From the NCBI RefSeq assembly GCF_900129125.1, contig NZ_FQVJ01000010.1, positions 47,941-111,940 on the forward strand: DNA of 64,000 nucleotides, in the 5' to 3' direction. The number at the start of each line of letters is the position of its first letter. Positions within the stretch are counted from its first letter, which is position 1. The position numbers were made by a program, and so were the translations under genes. The notes under the pieces are model-generated. The model made no database searches. It was not told where the DNA came from and saw nothing but the letters and a program-made list of their open reading frames with translations. This document shows, piece by piece, positions 63,116-64,000 of this stretch. The DNA comes from Acidocella aminolytica 101 = DSM 11237 (lineage in GTDB: Bacteria > Pseudomonadota > Alphaproteobacteria > Acetobacterales > Acetobacteraceae).

Positions 63116-63553
63116 TTAAGAATGGCACGAGATGAGTTCTCCGACTTTTCGCCCTGAGAATTGCCTCTGCCGCTTGAGGATAGCGAATGCCTGTTCGATT
63201 GAGTTGAAATCTGGCGAGTAACGGGGCAGTGGCAGCAGCGTGTGACCTGCTGCGGCGAGAAGTTGTAAGATTTTGGGTTTATTTTGGAACGGTGCGTTGT
63301 CCATGATTACCAAGCTGTTTGACCGCAGGGCAGGCAACAGCATCTTCTCAATCCAAGTGGTGACGGTCAGATGCGTGCAACTGGCTTCAAACCGCATCGG
63401 TGCCAACCAGTCCGACACGCGTTGCGCCATGATCAGGTTGGTACGGTTGTGGTGTTTGCCGCTGATCCGCCCGAAGACCTGCCGGCCACGGATGGCCCAA
63501 CCATGCGGGCGGAGCGTATCGCCAGCAAATCCGCTCTCGTCAAAATACACCAC
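63116..63553 (-). CDS. IS630-family transposase, catalytic C-terminal part
   Basis: DDE transposase core: VVYFDESGFAGDT holds one catalytic Asp-Glu region, VIMDNAPFQNKP the next Asp, and LPRYSPDFNSIEQAFAILKRQ the final conserved Glu. The frame remains open upstream of this ATG (RHWIAQHGKANVVYF), so in the intact element it continues from the N-terminal frame. Downstream stop is typical of the family. Confidence 0.8.
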   Translation of the reverse strand: MVYFDESGFAGDTLRPHGWAIRGRQVFGRISGKHHNRTNLIMAQRVSDWLAPMRFEASCTHLTVTTWIEKMLLPALRSNSLVIMDNAPFQNKPKILQLLAAAGHTLLPLPRYSPDFNSIEQAFAILKRQRQFSGRKVGELISCHS

Positions 63554-63899
63554 GTTGGCTTTGCCGTGCTGGGCGATCCAATGACGTAGCGTGCGCAGAA
63601 ATGAAATTCTTTCTTCGTAACGACTTGCGGCGTATGGCGTCGGTTTCTTTAGTCACTTTCAATTTCTTCAGCGCTGTCCAGATCGCATTGATGTGAACGC
63701 CGAAATGCGCCGCACGTTCCTTCAATAAGGCGTCCGGAAAGTCGCGCACATGAGCGGCAAGGGCTGCCTTATCCAGCTTACGTCGACGCTCCAGGGCAGG
63801 CTTGGGACGCAAATCCGGTGCATTAAGCCAGCGATAAAGTGTCGTCCGGCCAACTCGAAACAGCACCGCAGCTTGCGCCCGGCTGCCACCACCGCGCAC
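63540..63899 (-). pseudogene. IS630-family transposase, N-terminal part, truncated and out of frame
   Basis: Helix-turn-helix region GGGSRAQAAVLFRVGRTTLYRWL with RPKPALERRRKLDKAALAAHV is typical. The first ~20 residues are lost at the junction with the second element. Protein-like sequence leaves this frame near 63617 (KSYEERISFLRTL would follow if one T were removed), leaving a nonsense tail. Either a programmed frameshift or an inactivating one-base insertion; with the missing 5' end this copy is probably dead. Confidence 0.65.
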
Positions 63900-63902
63900 A
63901 TA

Positions 63903-64000
63903 TAGTAATTCCCATTAAGAGTGTGACGTTATTAATTCATCGAGGGATTTTCCTGAGAAGCTCCGTTGCCGTTTGAGGATCGCGAAAGCCTGCTCGATTG
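63903..64000 (-). mobile_element. Second IS630-type element (end only)
   Basis: Left end begins at about 63903 with TAGTAATTCCCATTAAGA, resembling the corresponding end of the first element. It continues past the window and seems to have inserted at a TA inside the first element's transposase gene. Confidence 0.6.
63915..64000 (-). CDS. IS630-family transposase, C-terminal fragment (partial)
   Basis: Minus-strand frame reads IEQAFAILKRQRSFSGKSLDELITSHS and stop, closely matching the end of the neighbouring transposase (IEQAFAILKRQRQFSGRKVG). The gene continues beyond the right edge. Confidence 0.75.
   Translation of the reverse strand, partial: IEQAFAILKRQRSFSGKSLDELITSHS

Larger units (their letters stand above)
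63101..63902 (-). mobile_element. IS630-type insertion element, 5' end removed by a second copy
   Basis: Carries the two overlapping transposase frames described below. The 3' end is about 63101 (TTATAATCGTTTCATT), inferred by comparison with the end of the neighbouring copy. The 5' end is interrupted at TA near 63902, where a second element abuts, so the first ~20 residues of the transposase are missing. Confidence 0.6.

Noticed and set aside
1..64000. tRNA or rRNA genes
   Set aside because: No cloverleaf-like segment with a GGTTCGAATCC-type T arm and no rRNA sequence was noticed; a dedicated scan would be needed to exclude a single tRNA.

Overview
The window looks like chromosomal DNA from an alphaproteobacterium, most probably the family Acetobacteraceae. 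The evidence is the E1-beta subunit carrying its own lipoyl domain, the lipA/COQ10 pair, the rpsT-dnaA-dnaN-recF block, a Hint-domain protein of the type common in acetic acid bacteria, the chorismate mutase/hisC block divergent from metXW, an alphaproteobacterial LexA box in front of uvrA, FlbT, and IS630-type elements. Most genes are GC-rich. The Hint gene's 5' half and the last ~1.3 kb are clearly more AT-rich. The genus cannot be fixed from the sequence.

Layout. 0-7 kb: aromatic, histidine, methionine and branched-chain amino-acid synthesis (chorismate mutase-hisC diverging from metX-metW; ilvD), with a zinc alcohol dehydrogenase and an RlpA-like lipoprotein. 7-18 kb: a hybrid sensor kinase, then sulfur assimilation (cysE, a DUF2849-sulfite reductase fusion, DUF934, cysK) interrupted by the Hint protein, then hemN overlapping a ferritin-like gene, and a CBS-BON protein. 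18-26 kb: an AcoR-like sigma-54 activator, a kinase-like/ATPase fusion, divergent ssb and uvrA, and a papain-like hydrolase. 26-34 kb: lipA/COQ10 and the pyruvate dehydrogenase operon (pdhA-pdhB-pdhC-lpd), which together make and use lipoyl groups, then an FtsB-like protein and a His/Trp/Pro-rich secreted protein.

34-45 kb: hemF diverges from a petABC-like operon, followed by a uracil-DNA-glycosylase-family gene, an MgtC/DUF4010 membrane protein, a Tat-exported beta carbonic anhydrase, hldE with a GNAT gene, hslO, a lipoprotein, a cupin and rpsT. 45-54 kb: dnaA-dnaN-recF, a YmdB-type phosphoesterase, flbT, a LOG-family protein, and LysM-psd-pssA. 54-64 kb: DUF2188, a tandem GNAT protein behind a small coupled ORF, an SDR, prfC, the pqiA-pqiB-pqiC-AI-2E transporter operon, then an AT-rich end with a broken small gene and two abutting IS630-type elements.

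The most striking feature is the bc1-like operon at 35.4-37.7 kb. The Rieske subunit has neither cluster-binding histidine. Cytochrome b has lost one high-potential heme ligand, the PEWY glutamate and the PWGQ loop. Cytochrome c1 keeps its heme-binding CxxCH and its methionine. All three reading frames are intact, which suggests a retained complex that cannot run the standard Q cycle. Other points worth checking are the DUF2849-CysI fusion, a truncated P-protein, a recF with no conventional start at the conserved position, and an isolated flbT.
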